Source: Candidatus Kapaibacterium sp.
GTDB taxonomy: Bacteria; Bacteroidota; Ignavibacteria; Kapaibacteriales; NICIL-2
Assembly: GCA_026003475.1 (NCBI GenBank)
Contig: BPHJ01000001.1
Coordinates: forward strand, 1,177,189 to 1,241,188
Reading direction: 5' to 3'
DNA: 64,000 bases
The translations under genes were made by a program, and so were the position numbers. The notes under the pieces were generated by a model. That model ran no database searches. It was given only the letters and a program-made list of their open reading frames with translations, and was not told where the DNA came from. This document shows positions 27,892 to 36,363 of this stretch, piece after piece. Each line of letters starts with the position of its first letter. Within the stretch, counting starts at the first letter, position 1.

Positions 27892-30800
27892 TTACTGAAT
27901 TCGCGTAAACTTCAGATACGAGCTTGTGCGAGCAGTCGTTGGGGTAGCATCTGCAGTGTTCTGTGCCCACTGCAGCCGCACAGTGCCGCTACCACTGCCC
28001 ATGATGACAATACCGCGGACGAAGACAACAGCAGAGCCACCAGCAGGAATCTCAACCGATGCACTGCCGCTACTGAGTACGCCAGCCCGGAAACCTGTTG
28101 GCGAGCCATCGTTGCTATGGTAACTGAGCTTGAATGTCGCACCCGAGGGTACGCTCAACCCGAACGCAACATCAGGTGTTGTCGACGATGAGCTAAAATC
28201 GAGCATCCCTTCGACTTCCCACACTTCACCTGCACCGAGCGTTGCAAACAAGTGGTCATCATCCTGCAGTGCATTCGAATTGCTAACACTTTCATCACTG
28301 GTTTTGTAGCGCGTTACAATGGTTGAATTAGCAGAAACGGTACTGATGAGCGGTAACCACCGCGTACCGTCATAGTACCAGTAGCCTTCCTGCGATGTCG
28401 TGGTTACGTAGACAATCAACCCTTCTGCTGGCGAGGCAATCGCATCACGTTCGGTTGCTGTCATACGTGGAGGCAAAAATCCTCTGGTTGTGCTACTGAT
28501 TTCAACAGCGGCGGAGCTTTGCGGTGCGTTCGTACCGATGCCGATACGCCCGTCAGCCGTGATACGAAGCCGCTCTTGGTTGTTGGTCATGAGCGGAAGT
28601 GCAACGTTATCTTTGGAGCCGAACGCTTGCTCTGTACCGAGAGTATTCCCCCCAAGCAGCCAGGTCGTCCCACCGAATACGCTTGTCGGCGATGCCCATT
28701 GCGGAGCTGCCGATAGCCCCTGTGAGATAAGAACTTGACCTGGAGAACCTGCTCCGAAGCCACCACCCTGAAGCGATGCCACCAGCTCTCCAGAAATGTT
28801 GAGGTGATGGACGTAGGTGCGGTTGGGATTTCCGTTGGGCAAAAGTGTATTCCGAAGCGGTGTGGGAGTCAGTGAGTCCACATGTCCCAAATACACGTTC
28901 CCACCGGCACCGGAAACAAGTGCGTAGTTGTTCGTTCCTCCAGCAGCAACAAGATACCCGCCGACGTTGAGGTACGAGGTCGCTTGCTTGGATGCCGAGA
29001 ATGCCATCGTCACCGTGCTCGCAGCATCCGAACCAGGAACGCTTCCGATCGAATACACTGCAAGCGCACTGTAGTTGGCTTGGGTTGTATTGTCCGAGAT
29101 TTGGACGGTTCCGAAAGCGTTGCTGGCTGTTGAACTTGTCCCGATGCCGAGCGCAATTTTGCCATCAGCTTTGATTCGCATGCGTTCGGTGTTGTTGGTG
29201 CGAATTGCCAATGCCCGGTTATCCGTCGTACCAAGGAAATTGAATTGGGGGGCGTCGGGATTGGTGCCACTATTACCGAGAATCGTCCATGCTCCCAGGG
29301 ATGCCGCTGTGATTGTTTGCCAGCTCGGTGCAGCCGACCCATTTGAAATGAGTACTTGTCCAGGCGAACCGGTACTGGTGAATGCAAGGGTTATCCCATT
29401 GGAATATGCAATGGAGCCTGCAGAGCCGATGGTGCTGATACCAGTGCCACCTTTGTTTATGGGTAGCACACCAGCAACTTCCTGCGTTCCAAGGTCCACC
29501 GCCGTTGTCAACGAACCAAGCCCAACGAACTGATTTGCTTGCACAATGCCCGTTCCACCGGGCAATAGCACCGAACCACTCCCCACTGTGAGCGTTTGGT
29601 TGGTATTGACCCCAGTCTTGATCGAGTCGAAGGGTACCGAAATATTAATCGGCTTGGTTATGATGAGTGAGTCTGTCCGGAGAATAGAGACCGACAGCGT
29701 ATCAATCCGGCCGTCCCGAACGTACAGCGTGTCGAACCGTCCAAAACGTCCAATCAAACTGTCTATACGCGCAATCTGGCTCCACAGCGTATCAATCCGC
29801 CCATCACGCGAATAAATCGTGTCGGCTCGGCCTACCTGCGTGTAAAGCGTATCAATCCGGCCATCCCGAACGTACAGCGTGTCGAACCGTCCAAAGCGCC
29901 CAATCAAACTGTCTATACGCGCAATCTGGCTCCACAGCGTATCAATCCGCCCATCACGCGAATAAATCGTGTCGGCTCGGCCTACCTGCGTGTAAAGCGT
30001 ATCAATCCGGCCATCCCGAACGTACAGCGTGTCGAACCGTCCAAAGCGCCCAATCAAACTGTCTATACGCGCAATCTGGCTCCACAGCGTATCAATCCGC
30101 CCATCACGCGAGTAAATCGTGTCGGCTCGGCCTACCTGCGTGTAAAGCGTATCAATCCGGCCGTCCCGAACGTACAGCGTGTCGAACCGTCCAAAACGTC
30201 CAATCAAACTGTCTATACGCGCAATCTGGCTCCACAGCGTATCAATCCGCCCATCACGCGAATAAATCGTGTCGGCTCGGCCTATGCGCGTGTAAAGAGT
30301 ATCAATCCGGCCCGCACGTGCATAGAGTGTATCCGTTGCCAACTGTTGGAGTATCAGACGGCGCACATGGAGGGAATCGAGTGTTTTTGTCCATTGCGGC
30401 TGGGACGCTGGACCATTGCTTACCAACAAGTCACCAGGTTGCCCAGCATTTCCGCTCAGTTGGAGCAATGCACTTGGTCCTTGCAAGTTGAGCCCTGCAG
30501 CGGTAATCTGACCTCCTGCGTTGACTTGGAACTGCGAAGCGTTCCCAACCGACAGCAGTGATAGCGGATTGTTTGTCCCAATCCCAACATTGCCCGATGG
30601 AGTAATCCGAAGACGTTCTTGACCGTTTGTCTTCAAAATCAGCGGTTGAGCATCGGTCGTTCCAAGAAAATTCATCGTGGGATCAATACCGGTATTCCCC
30701 TGCAGGCTCCAAAAACTTCCACTTCCCGTCGCGAACGGTACCCAGTTAGGCTCCGTGGGCGTGCCCTCGTTGTACTCAAAGCGGTTAGTGGTTGAATTGA

Positions 30801-31026
30801 AGATCAAAAGGCTTTTCGCTGGAAGCACGATGGTATTCCGTTGCGTAGTTGTCAAGCGGGGAATAAGCAGCCCTTGGCGCTGGGAGCGTAGTTCCAGCAA
30901 CGCCGACGTATCCGGCGTCGTGGTGCCGATACCAACGTTTCCGTCTGCCCAGAGACGGGTAGTTGTGGCTCCCACAAGCAAGACAACTGCTGCACTACAG
31001 ATTCGGAGAAAGGATCGCTGTCGCAT
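27892..31026 (-). CDS. Fibre-like secreted protein with decapeptide repeats
   Basis: This protein has about 1044 residues from ATG 31026, where a signal peptide begins (MRQRSFLRICSAAVVLLVGA). The mature N-terminus DGNVGIGTTTPDTSALLELR and several later copies (GNVGIGTNNPLS, GRIGIGTNAPQSSAAVEI) are typical of tail-fibre-like and trimeric surface proteins of Bacteroidota. Residues about 243-442 are four 50-residue repeats, each made of five decapeptides of the form xxxR[IFA]D[TS][LI]xx. Longer paralogous blocks (FLGTTDAQPLILKTNGQERL and FLGTTDNRALAIRTNNTERM) flank it. The C-terminus is a beta-rich domain ending YLKFTRIQ, with no clear sorting signal. It is the first structural gene of the locus. 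Confidence 0.7.
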   Translation of the reverse strand: MRQRSFLRICSAAVVLLVGATTTRLWADGNVGIGTTTPDTSALLELRSQRQGLLIPRLTTTQRNTIVLPAKSLLIFNSTTNRFEYNEGTPTEPNWVPFATGSGSFWSLQGNTGIDPTMNFLGTTDAQPLILKTNGQERLRITPSGNVGIGTNNPLSLLSVGNASQFQVNAGGQITAAGLNLQGPSALLQLSGNAGQPGDLLVSNGPASQPQWTKTLDSLHVRRLILQQLATDTLYARAGRIDTLYTRIGRADTIYSRDGRIDTLWSQIARIDSLIGRFGRFDTLYVRDGRIDTLYTQVGRADTIYSRDGRIDTLWSQIARIDSLIGRFGRFDTLYVRDGRIDTLYTQVGRADTIYSRDGRIDTLWSQIARIDSLIGRFGRFDTLYVRDGRIDTLYTQVGRADTIYSRDGRIDTLWSQIARIDSLIGRFGRFDTLYVRDGRIDTLSVSILRTDSLIITKPINISVPFDSIKTGVNTNQTLTVGSGSVLLPGGTGIVQANQFVGLGSLTTAVDLGTQEVAGVLPINKGGTGISTIGSAGSIAYSNGITLAFTSTGSPGQVLISNGSAAPSWQTITAASLGAWTILGNSGTNPDAPQFNFLGTTDNRALAIRTNNTERMRIKADGKIALGIGTSSTASNAFGTVQISDNTTQANYSALAVYSIGSVPGSDAASTVTMAFSASKQATSYLNVGGYLVAAGGTNNYALVSGAGGNVYLGHVDSLTPTPLRNTLLPNGNPNRTYVHHLNISGELVASLQGGGFGAGSPGQVLISQGLSAAPQWASPTSVFGGTTWLLGGNTLGTEQAFGSKDNVALPLMTNNQERLRITADGRIGIGTNAPQSSAAVEISSTTRGFLPPRMTATERDAIASPAEGLIVYVTTTSQEGYWYYDGTRWLPLISTVSANSTIVTRYKTSDESVSNSNALQDDDHLFATLGAGEVWEVEGMLDFSSSSTTPDVAFGLSVPSGATFKLSYHSNDGSPTGFRAGVLSSGSASVEIPAGGSAVVFVRGIVIMGSGSGTVRLQWAQNTADATPTTARTSSYLKFTRIQ
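29699..30298 (-). repeat. Four tandem 150-bp in-frame repeats (each five 30-bp units)
   Basis: Copies start at 29699, 29849, 29999 and 30149. They differ at only a few positions. The outer copies share one variant (CCGTCCC, AAAACGTCC on the plus strand) and the two inner copies share another (CCATCCC, AAAGCGCCC); these changes are synonymous. Each copy encodes RDGRIDTLWS, QIARIDSLIG, RFGRFDTLYV, RDGRIDTLYT, QVGRADTIYS. Partial units flank the array on both sides. Confidence 0.95.
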
Positions 31027-31122
31027 CGTCGGAACCTGATTCGGTTGTGGTACTATTGCCGCTGTCAATGAGATTCTGCGTACCGCTACAGTGCGAGTGT
31101 AATGCTCGTCGCGATACAAGTG

Positions 31123-31168
31123 CAAATTAGAACTCCCTTTTACCGGCAGCAATACGTACTACTACGTA
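31123..31168 (-). promoter_or_regulatory. Putative promoter and operator region of the fibre gene
   Basis: On the minus strand a TAATTTG element (31129-31123) predicts a transcript start near 31116. Two TACGTA palindromes (31153-31158 and 31163-31168) are spaced exactly 10 bases apart, one helical turn. They sit about 37-52 bases upstream of that start, where activators usually bind. An alternative sigma-70-like reading, TTGCAC (31125-31120) with an 18-base spacer and TACACT (31101-31096), overlaps it. Confidence 0.3.
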
Positions 31169-31198
31169 ATTTCACCCGAAGCAGGTAGAGACCAACTC

Positions 31199-31900
31199 TT
31201 AGGTATTGCTGGGATCTTTGCTGCGGTGAGGAACAAAAAACATCGAGTGCATGAGGGCGTACCGCACAAGCGAGGCTGCATTTTTTGCACCAAGTTTCTC
31301 CATCAAGTGGGCGCGGTGCGTCTCAACCGTGCGTGGGCTGATGAAGAGCCTGTCGGCAATTTCGTTGCTGGTTAGGCCTTGAGCAACCAGTTCGAGAATT
31401 TCCTCCTCTCGTTTGGTCAGCGTCACGGGCGGTAGCGGGTCGCGCGGGGAGTCATGCGAACCGTGCATGAGCGCCAAGACTGAGCGCGAAAACACCCGCT
31501 CTCCTTTAAGCACCGACCGGAGAGCATCGAGCAGCTCTTGTCGCGTGACGTCTTTCGATAGATACCCATCGGCACCGATCGCTAATGCCTGTTCGAGGTA
31601 GTACCGATCCTCAAAGGTTGTCAACATGATAATGTATGGCCGCCCAGCTGGAATTTGCTCCCGTAATGCACGAACAGTTTCTAAACCATTTTTCCGTGGC
31701 ATGAGGATATCAAGCAAGAGAACATCCGGCTTGAGCGACTCGACTAAAGCAAGTGCCTGCTCACCATCACTGGCTTCCCCAACAACCTCAACTTCAGTAT
31801 CAGCAGCAAGAATACGATACAGCCCGACGCGTGCCAGTTCATGATCGTCAGCAATCACCACACGAATTGTGCTTCGCGCAGTAAGTGGCATTCGTCCCAT
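31199..31900 (-). CDS. NarL/LuxR-family response regulator
   Basis: This is a 233-residue two-component response regulator. The receiver domain has the acidic pair in VVIADDHELARVGL, the phosphoacceptor Asp in VLLDILMPRKNG, Thr in IMLTTFED and Lys in GYLSKD. The C-terminal LuxR HTH reads LTKREEEILELVAQGLTSNE, then SPRTVETHRAHLMEKL. The start at 31900 is supported by GAGGTG 6-8 bases upstream; ATG 31891 is possible. It precedes the fibre and surface genes on the same strand and is a good candidate for their regulator. No intact kinase is adjacent; the CHASE-PAS protein at the other end of the locus lacks its phosphoacceptor. Confidence 0.92.
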   Translation of the reverse strand: MGRMPLTARSTIRVVIADDHELARVGLYRILAADTEVEVVGEASDGEQALALVESLKPDVLLLDILMPRKNGLETVRALREQIPAGRPYIIMLTTFEDRYYLEQALAIGADGYLSKDVTRQELLDALRSVLKGERVFSRSVLALMHGSHDSPRDPLPPVTLTKREEEILELVAQGLTSNEIADRLFISPRTVETHRAHLMEKLGAKNAASLVRYALMHSMFFVPHRSKDPSNT

Positions 31901-31930
31901 CAAGCACCTCATTGAAAACAACCTTGACTA

Positions 31931-31959
31931 CATTGTCGGTCAGGACAATGGAAAATTTA
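31931..31959. promoter_or_regulatory. Dyad and -7-like element upstream of the response regulator
   Basis: CATTGTC (31931-31937) and GACAATG (31944-31950) form a perfect 7-base inverted repeat with a 6-base centre. On the minus strand it lies directly after a TAAATTTT element (31959-31952), so it would overlap the transcript start of the response regulator gene, an operator-like position. It could also be a weak terminator for nadE. Confidence 0.3.
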
Positions 31960-31988
31960 TTTCACCCCCCGCACCCACAGATTCAAAT

Positions 31989-33920
31989 TTACGATATGAG
32001 CGTTTTCCAGAGTGCGTCGGAGGCATCGCTGGGCATACGCCAATCAGCGCGCGGAGACAGTGCAACCGTTCCTACTTTGGGACCATCGGGGAGGCAGGAA
32101 CGCTTGAACTGATTAGCGAAAAAGCGCTCGATGAACACTCGGAGCCACTGTGCCAGTTCCGCACGGCTGTATCTGCCATCGAATGCCCACTGTGCCAAAT
32201 GCAGCATTTTCGATGGCGAATCTCCCCACCGGAGGAATGCATAGAGATAAAAATCATGAACTGCGTAGGGTCCGAGGACATCTTCAGTACGTTGGCTGAT
32301 GGTGCCATCGGTGTTCGGTGGTAGTAATTCGGGACTGATCGGCGTCGAAAGAATCGCTGCCAGCGCCTGACGGGCATCACCGTCGGGAATGCTTGCAGCC
32401 AACCATTCGATGATGTACCGAACAAGCGTTTTCGGTACTCCAGCATTGACGCCATACATGCTCATGTGGTCGCCAGCATAGGTGGTCCACCCCAACGCAA
32501 GTTCCGATAAATCACTGGTACCAACCATCAAGGCATGAAACCGATTGCATAGATCCATCAGAATTTGGGTTCGCTCTCTGGCTTGGGCATTCTCGAAGAG
32601 GAGGTCGTGTTCCCCCGAATGCCCCACATCATCAAGGTGCTGGCGGAGAGCATTCTCGATGGGAATGATCAAAACGTCTGTTTTCAGTGCACGAGCCAGT
32701 GCTTCGGCTTGTTTGCGGGTTTGCTCGCTCGTCCCCGGTCCGGGCATGATGACTGCGTGAATGCGGTTGCGTTCATACCCAAGCTGATCGAACGCTCCAA
32801 CACACACTAACAGCGCCAGTGCGGAATCAAGCCCACCCGACACGCCAATCACTACATCCCTAATGCCAGTGTGTAATAGTCGTTTTGCGAGTGCTATCTG
32901 CTGAATTGTGACGATCTCCTGACAACGCTCGGTGCGCTCAGTCTCCCCTGTGGGCACAAACGGAAACGCCGGAATCCAGCGACGAGGGCGATCCCCATCC
33001 AGATGCGATATCTCAATCCGGAGACGCCGATAGTTGGGCGACTGATGCTGACCAAATGTTGCAATCCTGCGCCGATCAAACGCGAGCCGCTCACAGTCGA
33101 GATCAGCAACGACCCACCGCGTCTGGAATGAAAACGCACGATCTTCCGCAAGGATTACACCGTTTTCTGCGATGATGCAGTGCCCGCTGAAGATAGTATC
33201 GGTTGTGGATTCACCGGCACCCGCCGATGCATACACATACCCAGCAATGCATCGTGCCGATTGCATGCGCACCAGGTCCCGACGGTATTCTGCCTTGAGC
33301 AACAATTCGTTGCTGGCTGATGGGTTGAGCACAATCTCTGCCCCACCCAGCGCCAATGTCTCGCTCGGCGGTTGGACTGCCCATAAATCCTCGCACAACT
33401 CAATGCCGACTGTTGCAGCATGACGCTCATCAACGATGCATTCGAAAAGAAGATCTGTCCCGAATGGGACCTCCGCACTGCCGAGCCAAAGTGTGGGAAT
33501 CAGCGCTCGATCGGCTCGGCTGAACCAGCGCTGTTCGTAGTACTCGCCATAGTTCGGAATGAATTGTTTGGGTACAATGCCGCTGATACCTGTTCGGCCA
33601 ATGACGACAGCACAATTGTAGAGCCTCCCCATGGCACGCACCGGCGCACCGACAACCAACACGCCACCTTCGACACGAACAAGCTCGGCAAGCTCACCGA
33701 GAGCACGATCGGATGAGTCCAGCAGTTGTGCTTGGAGAAGAAGGTCGCCAGACGAATATCCCACCGTTGCAAGCTCGGGGAAGAGCGCAATCTGCACTCC
33801 TTCCCGACGAAGATGTTGATATGCTTCGACAATCGCTGCAACGTTGAATTCAACATCGGCAACGCGGACCGATGGACTACATGCCGCAACGCGCAAATAA
33901 CCGAATTCTGAAAGCTTCAC
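31989..33920 (-). CDS. nadE: Glutamine-dependent NAD+ synthetase
   Basis: This two-domain enzyme of about 643 residues amidates deamido-NAD to NAD. The N-terminal nitrilase-type glutaminase has the Glu in LFPELATVGY, Lys in GIVPKQFIPNYGEYYEQRWF and Cys in VGIELCEDLWA. The C-terminal synthetase has the ATP loop IGVSGGLDSALALLV, then GTSDLSELALGWTTY and the GVPKTLV region. The frame runs up through the tRNA gene to 34043, so the true start must be downstream. GTG 33920 (VKLSEFGYLRV) fits the family N-terminus, has an AGG upstream, and lies ~23 bases after a predicted transcript start. Confidence 0.94.
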   Translation of the reverse strand: MKLSEFGYLRVAACSPSVRVADVEFNVAAIVEAYQHLRREGVQIALFPELATVGYSSGDLLLQAQLLDSSDRALGELAELVRVEGGVLVVGAPVRAMGRLYNCAVVIGRTGISGIVPKQFIPNYGEYYEQRWFSRADRALIPTLWLGSAEVPFGTDLLFECIVDERHAATVGIELCEDLWAVQPPSETLALGGAEIVLNPSASNELLLKAEYRRDLVRMQSARCIAGYVYASAGAGESTTDTIFSGHCIIAENGVILAEDRAFSFQTRWVVADLDCERLAFDRRRIATFGQHQSPNYRRLRIEISHLDGDRPRRWIPAFPFVPTGETERTERCQEIVTIQQIALAKRLLHTGIRDVVIGVSGGLDSALALLVCVGAFDQLGYERNRIHAVIMPGPGTSEQTRKQAEALARALKTDVLIIPIENALRQHLDDVGHSGEHDLLFENAQARERTQILMDLCNRFHALMVGTSDLSELALGWTTYAGDHMSMYGVNAGVPKTLVRYIIEWLAASIPDGDARQALAAILSTPISPELLPPNTDGTISQRTEDVLGPYAVHDFYLYAFLRWGDSPSKMLHLAQWAFDGRYSRAELAQWLRVFIERFFANQFKRSCLPDGPKVGTVALSPRADWRMPSDASDALWKTLIS

Positions 33921-33949
33921 CGTTCGAACACCTAAGCAACATTTCGAAG

Positions 33950-33957
33950 CAAAGTTA
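33950..33957 (-). promoter_or_regulatory. Putative -7 promoter element of nadE
   Basis: TAACTTTG is an exact match to TAnnTTTG on the minus strand. It lies between the tRNA-Pro terminator and the GTG start and predicts a transcript start near 33943. No TTG is found at the expected -33 distance. Confidence 0.35.
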
Positions 33958-33971
33958 GCGATCGCAACGCA

Positions 33972-34002
33972 AAAGGCGCCTGCAGAAATCACAGGCGCCT
34001 TT
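33972..34002 (-). terminator. Rho-independent terminator of tRNA-Pro
   Basis: On the minus strand AAAGGCGCCTG and CAGGCGCCTTT form a perfect 11-bp stem (34002-33992 with 33982-33972) around a 9-base loop. It ends in TTTTG and starts 4 bases after the tRNA 3' end. Confidence 0.85.
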
Positions 34003-34006
34003 GCTG

Positions 34007-34080
34007 TCGGAGTGGCGGGATTTGAACCCGCGACCACACCCACCCCAAAGGTGTGCGCTACCGGGCTGCGCTACACTCCG
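34007..34080 (-). tRNA. tRNA-Pro(GGG)
   Basis: A complete 74-nt cloverleaf folds on the minus strand: acceptor CGGAGTG/CACTCCG, D stem GCGC/GCGC, anticodon stem CACCT/GGGTG with loop TTGGGGT (anticodon GGG), and T stem GCGGG/CCCGC with TTCAAAT loop. The discriminator is A, and CCA is not encoded. The D-arm AGCCCGGTA and the acceptor closely follow bacterial tRNA-Pro. It has its own promoter-like element 7 bases upstream and a strong terminator. Confidence 0.95.
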
Positions 34081-34087
34081 AGCGTTG

Positions 34088-34095
34088 CAAAAATA
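34088..34095 (-). promoter_or_regulatory. Putative -7 promoter element of tRNA-Pro
   Basis: TATTTTTG ends 7 bases before the mature tRNA 5' end, so transcription would begin almost at the tRNA itself. The position next to an unambiguous RNA gene is the best anchor for this motif being a real promoter element. It overlaps the intergenic end of the MFS gene region. Confidence 0.45.
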
Positions 34096-34105
34096 CTCAG
34101 TCGGG

Positions 34106-35323
34106 CTAGTTCACTCCGGCGGGAGCTGGATGTGACCCTGCGCGCTGTCGCCGTACCCACCATAGCAGCACGGGTATGCATCCAACACACAAGGCTGCAG
34201 CTACGAACATCCATCGCATACTCCACTGCGCAGCAACCCATCCACCGATTGGCGGCGCAATCAAATTCCCCAGCAGCATCGCACTCGAAGCCAACGACAT
34301 CATCCCACTCTGCCGCCCTTCCGGTATTCGCGTGCTCAAGAACGCATTCAGCGCCGGCACCAACCCACTGAGCGCCATACCAAGCATTGCACGAGCAACC
34401 AATATCGTCCAGAGCGACGAAGTTACTCCCTGCAGCAAGAGCATCACACTTGCAACCACTGCACTTGTGAGAACAACCGTTCGAGCACCACGACGATCAA
34501 CTTGCTTGCCGATCATTGGGGCACTGACTAACGTACTCAATCCTGTAATCCCGACGACAATACCAGTGACCAGTTGAAGGTGACTTGTCGGCACCCCAAT
34601 GTGCTCGAGGAAAAAGGGCATCTGCGGACTCGGCATCACCGTCCCCATTTGGGAAAGCACGATACACAACAGTGCGATGCCAAAGCTCGGGATTGTGAGC
34701 GCCTCGCGAAGATTATCCATCGCAGAGACACGCTTTGCAGAACGAAGACCAGATGCATTCGATTCTCTCACTGTTGCCACAACAACGATGCCGCTGACCA
34801 GGCTCAATCCACTCATCACCCAAAACACGGGCCGCATTCCTGCATACTGTGAGATTACGCCCCCAACGAACGGACCAACAACCGCGCCGACCGATTGCGA
34901 CGTCTGAAGAATCCCAATCGCATATCCCCGATGATTCGGAGGGGTTTCGGCAGCAACAAATCCAAGCGCAGCAGCAATAAAGCCACTGATGGCACCCTGC
35001 AACAATCGCCATACGAACAACTCTTCCACGGTCCGAGAAAACCCCATCAGCAATAAAGCAATGGCAATTCCACCAACGGCACGGACGACCATCGTTTTGC
35101 GGCTGTATCGGTCAGCCAGCGCACCCCAAATTGGCTGTGCGATGATTGCCGTCAAAAACGGTGCTGAGAAAATGTACCCGCTCCAGTGGTGTGCTCCGAC
35201 TGCATCGCTGACTCCCAGTTCACGAATAAACAGCGGCAGGAAGGGCACTACTGCGCTCATACCAATCATTGCGAGCACCTGCGCTGCCCATAGTGACCAT
35301 AGGTTTCGGCGCCACAGCTCCAT
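34106..35323 (-). CDS. MFS-family drug-type exporter
   Basis: This 405-residue protein has about 12 hydrophobic segments. The major facilitator signature is in the loop after helix 2: IWGALADRYSRKTMVVRAVG (family pattern GxLaDRyGRKxvl). Motif C, typical of drug/H+ antiporters, appears as GAVVGPFVGG after SQSV. The second-half repeat IGKQVDRRGARTVVL is also visible. It is therefore likely a proton-driven efflux pump; the substrate cannot be told. It follows trxB by 6 bases and probably shares a transcript with gyrA-trxB. Confidence 0.85.
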   Translation of the reverse strand: MELWRRNLWSLWAAQVLAMIGMSAVVPFLPLFIRELGVSDAVGAHHWSGYIFSAPFLTAIIAQPIWGALADRYSRKTMVVRAVGGIAIALLLMGFSRTVEELFVWRLLQGAISGFIAAALGFVAAETPPNHRGYAIGILQTSQSVGAVVGPFVGGVISQYAGMRPVFWVMSGLSLVSGIVVVATVRESNASGLRSAKRVSAMDNLREALTIPSFGIALLCIVLSQMGTVMPSPQMPFFLEHIGVPTSHLQLVTGIVVGITGLSTLVSAPMIGKQVDRRGARTVVLTSAVVASVMLLLQGVTSSLWTILVARAMLGMALSGLVPALNAFLSTRIPEGRQSGMMSLASSAMLLGNLIAPPIGGWVAAQWSMRWMFVAAALCVGCIPVLLWWVRRQRAGSHPAPAGVN

Positions 35324-35329
35324 AATGAG

Positions 35330-36310
35330 CTATACCGAGACCCCCGTATTTTGTTGGTGCCGGACAGTCTCCAACCAGCGTGTTGCATCAATTGCTGCCA
35401 TGCATCCACTCCCCGCGGCTGTAATCGCTTGACGATACACATGATCTTGAACATCGCCACAGGCAAAGACCCCTTCGACGGAGGTCCGTGTTGACTTGCA
35501 CTCGGTCAGCAAGTAGCCATTGGCATCCATGGCAAGTTTTCCCTGAAACAAATCCGTGTTCGGTTGATGACCGATCGCGACAAAAGCACCATCGAATGGT
35601 TCGGTCCATTGCTGCCCTGTTGCGGTATTTCGGAGACGGAGAGCCGTAAGTTTCCGGACTCCTGTCGGGAGCGTCTCGCCAATGAACTCTTCAACGACTG
35701 TCGAAGTTATCCAACGAATTTTTTCATGCTGCCGGGCACGATCAAGCATGATCTTCGATGCACGGAACTCCTCCCGGCGATGGATAATGACAACCTCCGA
35801 TGCGAAACGTGTCAGATAGAGCGCCTCTTCCATCGCAGTATCACCCCCACCGATAACTGCCACACGCTGGTTCCGGAAGAAAAAGCCATCACAGGTTGCA
35901 CAGGCGGAAACACCATAGCCCATGTAATCTGCTTCGCCTGGTACGCCGAGCATCTTGGCGCTGGCACCCGTTGCGACGATCAGTGCATCGGCACTGTAAT
36001 GGCGATTGCGATCGGTTGTAAGGACAAACGGGTGTGCATCGAGGGCAACATCGGTCACATGCTCAAAGAGGGACACCGCACCGAAGCGCTGCGCTTGCTT
36101 CCGCATGATGTCCATCAACTCTGGTCCCATGATACCGTGTTCGAATCCAGGATAATTTTCGACCTCAGTAGTAATGGTCAATTGACCGCCAGGTTGATTG
36201 CCCTCGAAGATCAGTACACGCTGTTGGGCCCGTGCCGCATAGAGTGCAGCTGTCAACCCTGCCGGACCTGAACCAAGAACAGCAATGTCAGTGTGCTGAA
36301 GAATTTCCAT
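35330..36310 (-). CDS. trxB: Thioredoxin-disulfide reductase
   Basis: This 326-residue flavoenzyme reduces thioredoxin with NADPH. The FAD site VLGSGPAGLTAALYAARAQQ is followed by ENYPGF, the redox-active CATC in SACATCDGFFF, the NADPH loop VIGGGDTAMEEALYLTRF, and a C-terminal GVFACGDVQDHVYRQAITA. The usual residue after CATCDG is Ala or Phe, so this is ordinary. ATG 36310 (MEILQHTD) is preferred over an upstream TTG. It sits 53 bases after gyrA. Confidence 0.95.
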   Translation of the reverse strand: MEILQHTDIAVLGSGPAGLTAALYAARAQQRVLIFEGNQPGGQLTITTEVENYPGFEHGIMGPELMDIMRKQAQRFGAVSLFEHVTDVALDAHPFVLTTDRNRHYSADALIVATGASAKMLGVPGEADYMGYGVSACATCDGFFFRNQRVAVIGGGDTAMEEALYLTRFASEVVIIHRREEFRASKIMLDRARQHEKIRWITSTVVEEFIGETLPTGVRKLTALRLRNTATGQQWTEPFDGAFVAIGHQPNTDLFQGKLAMDANGYLLTECKSTRTSVEGVFACGDVQDHVYRQAITAAGSGCMAAIDATRWLETVRHQQNTGVSV

Positions 36311-36363
36311 CGCATTCAAACTCGTTGTGCTACGCCATCAGATGCATCACCACTGGGAACGAT

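Noticed and set aside
29699-30298. Regular DNA repeats that could be mistaken for a CRISPR array
   Set aside because: The 150-bp units are contiguous with no variable spacers, stay in frame and encode a regular peptide repeat, with changes that are synonymous.
33921-34043. N-terminal extension of nadE to 34043
   Set aside because: It would run through the tRNA-Pro gene and its terminator; the GTG at 33920 matches the family start and lies after a promoter-like element.
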